From assembly GCA_036504515.1 (NCBI GenBank), contig DASXVA010000007.1, positions 434,001 to 498,000 of the forward strand: a DNA stretch of 64,000 nucleotides, given 5' to 3'. The notes beneath the pieces were generated by a model that worked only from the letters and a program-made list of their open reading frames with translations, ran no database searches and was not told the DNA's origin. A program made the position numbers and the translations under genes. This DNA is from AWTP1-18 sp036504515 (GTDB taxonomy: Bacteria; Pseudomonadota; Gammaproteobacteria; Burkholderiales; Rhodocyclaceae). Shown here in pieces: positions 63,980-64,000 of this stretch (the first letter of the stretch is position 1; every line of letters begins with the position of its first letter).

Positions 63980-64000
63980 AAGCCGCCCGCAAGGCGGCTT
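63980..64000 (+). terminator. Hairpin at window edge
   Basis: AAGCCGCC-CGCAA-GGCGGCTT ends exactly at the window edge; a U run would be expected next but cannot be seen. Confidence 0.6.

Larger units (their letters stand above)
37478..64000. mobile_element. HK97-like temperate siphophage prophage (right end outside window)
   Basis: The block begins in tRNA-Arg and runs to the window edge with integrase, repressor, replication genes, terminase, portal, protease, HK97-fold capsid and head-tail joining genes. Early genes read left from a PL-like promoter; cro, replication and late genes read right, as in lambdoid phages. Morphogenesis genes look intact, so the element may be inducible. Tail tape measure, fibre and lysis genes would be beyond 64,000. 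It carries a complete diversity-generating retroelement at about 43.0-46.0 kb. Confidence 0.95.

Overview
The window is a chromosomal segment of a high-GC betaproteobacterium, most likely of the Rhodocyclales (Azospira/Dechloromonas type). The bc1 operon petABC followed by sspA-sspB, the cysI-DUF934 pair, a DUF2863 protein, bamC, and the order 4.5S RNA-dnaX-ybaB-recR all fit this group. The placement is inference from gene content and order; no database search was possible.

Bases 1 to about 37,450 are host genome. In order they hold a YbaL-type antiporter; a DJ-1/PfpI protein and a ribbon-helix-helix protein; an MFS transporter divergent from its probable TetR repressor, with two matching operators between them; an EamA exporter; a sulfite/nitrite reductase with DUF934; ccoG; a MocR regulator; mltB in an operon with tgpA, DUF58 and moxR genes; a histone-deacetylase-like hydrolase; bamC; a parvulin; yciB and msrB; a D-amino-acid dehydrogenase; a DUF47-Pit phosphate transport pair; the SRP RNA with dnaX-ybaB-recR; petABC; sspAB; and a GAF-GAF-PAS adenylate cyclase coupled to a coiled-coil protein. 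Two stretches (about 9.8-10.9 kb and 12.4-13.0 kb) carry poorly conserved genes that look less GC-rich and may be recent arrivals.

From a tRNA-Arg(CCT) gene at 37,447-37,522 to the right edge lies an HK97-like temperate siphophage prophage that continues past the window. The integrase gene runs into the 5' half of the tRNA, so the element sits on the less usual, promoter side of its target. Leftward genes (int, an HTH protein, small early genes, DUF4406, a DUF550-type nucleotide hydrolase, a ParB-like protein, a retroelement and small early genes) are read from a PL-like promoter at 47.5 kb. A CI-like repressor and a membrane protein in the lambda rex position lie between PL and PR. Rightward genes start at a PR-like promoter with the same operator motif. 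They run cro-like, tandem terminators, CII-like, a CHC2-Toprim-VirE replication protein, an iteron array that is a probable origin, small genes, a Q-like gene with a terminator, HNH, both terminase subunits, a small membrane protein, portal, protease, capsid and head-tail connector/tail genes.

The most striking system is a complete diversity-generating retroelement (DGR) at about 43.0-46.0 kb: two C-type-lectin-like variable proteins, an Avd protein, a template repeat and a reverse transcriptase with the DGR-type IGNLSSQ and YVDD motifs. Aligned by eye, the template differs from the two variable repeats at 33 positions, and every one is an adenine of the template. One template therefore appears to have diversified two adjacent targets. 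The cassette sits in the repressor-controlled early operon, not beside a visible tail-fibre gene, and its RT overlaps the ParB-like gene by ATGA, which suggests diversification tied to induction or infection.
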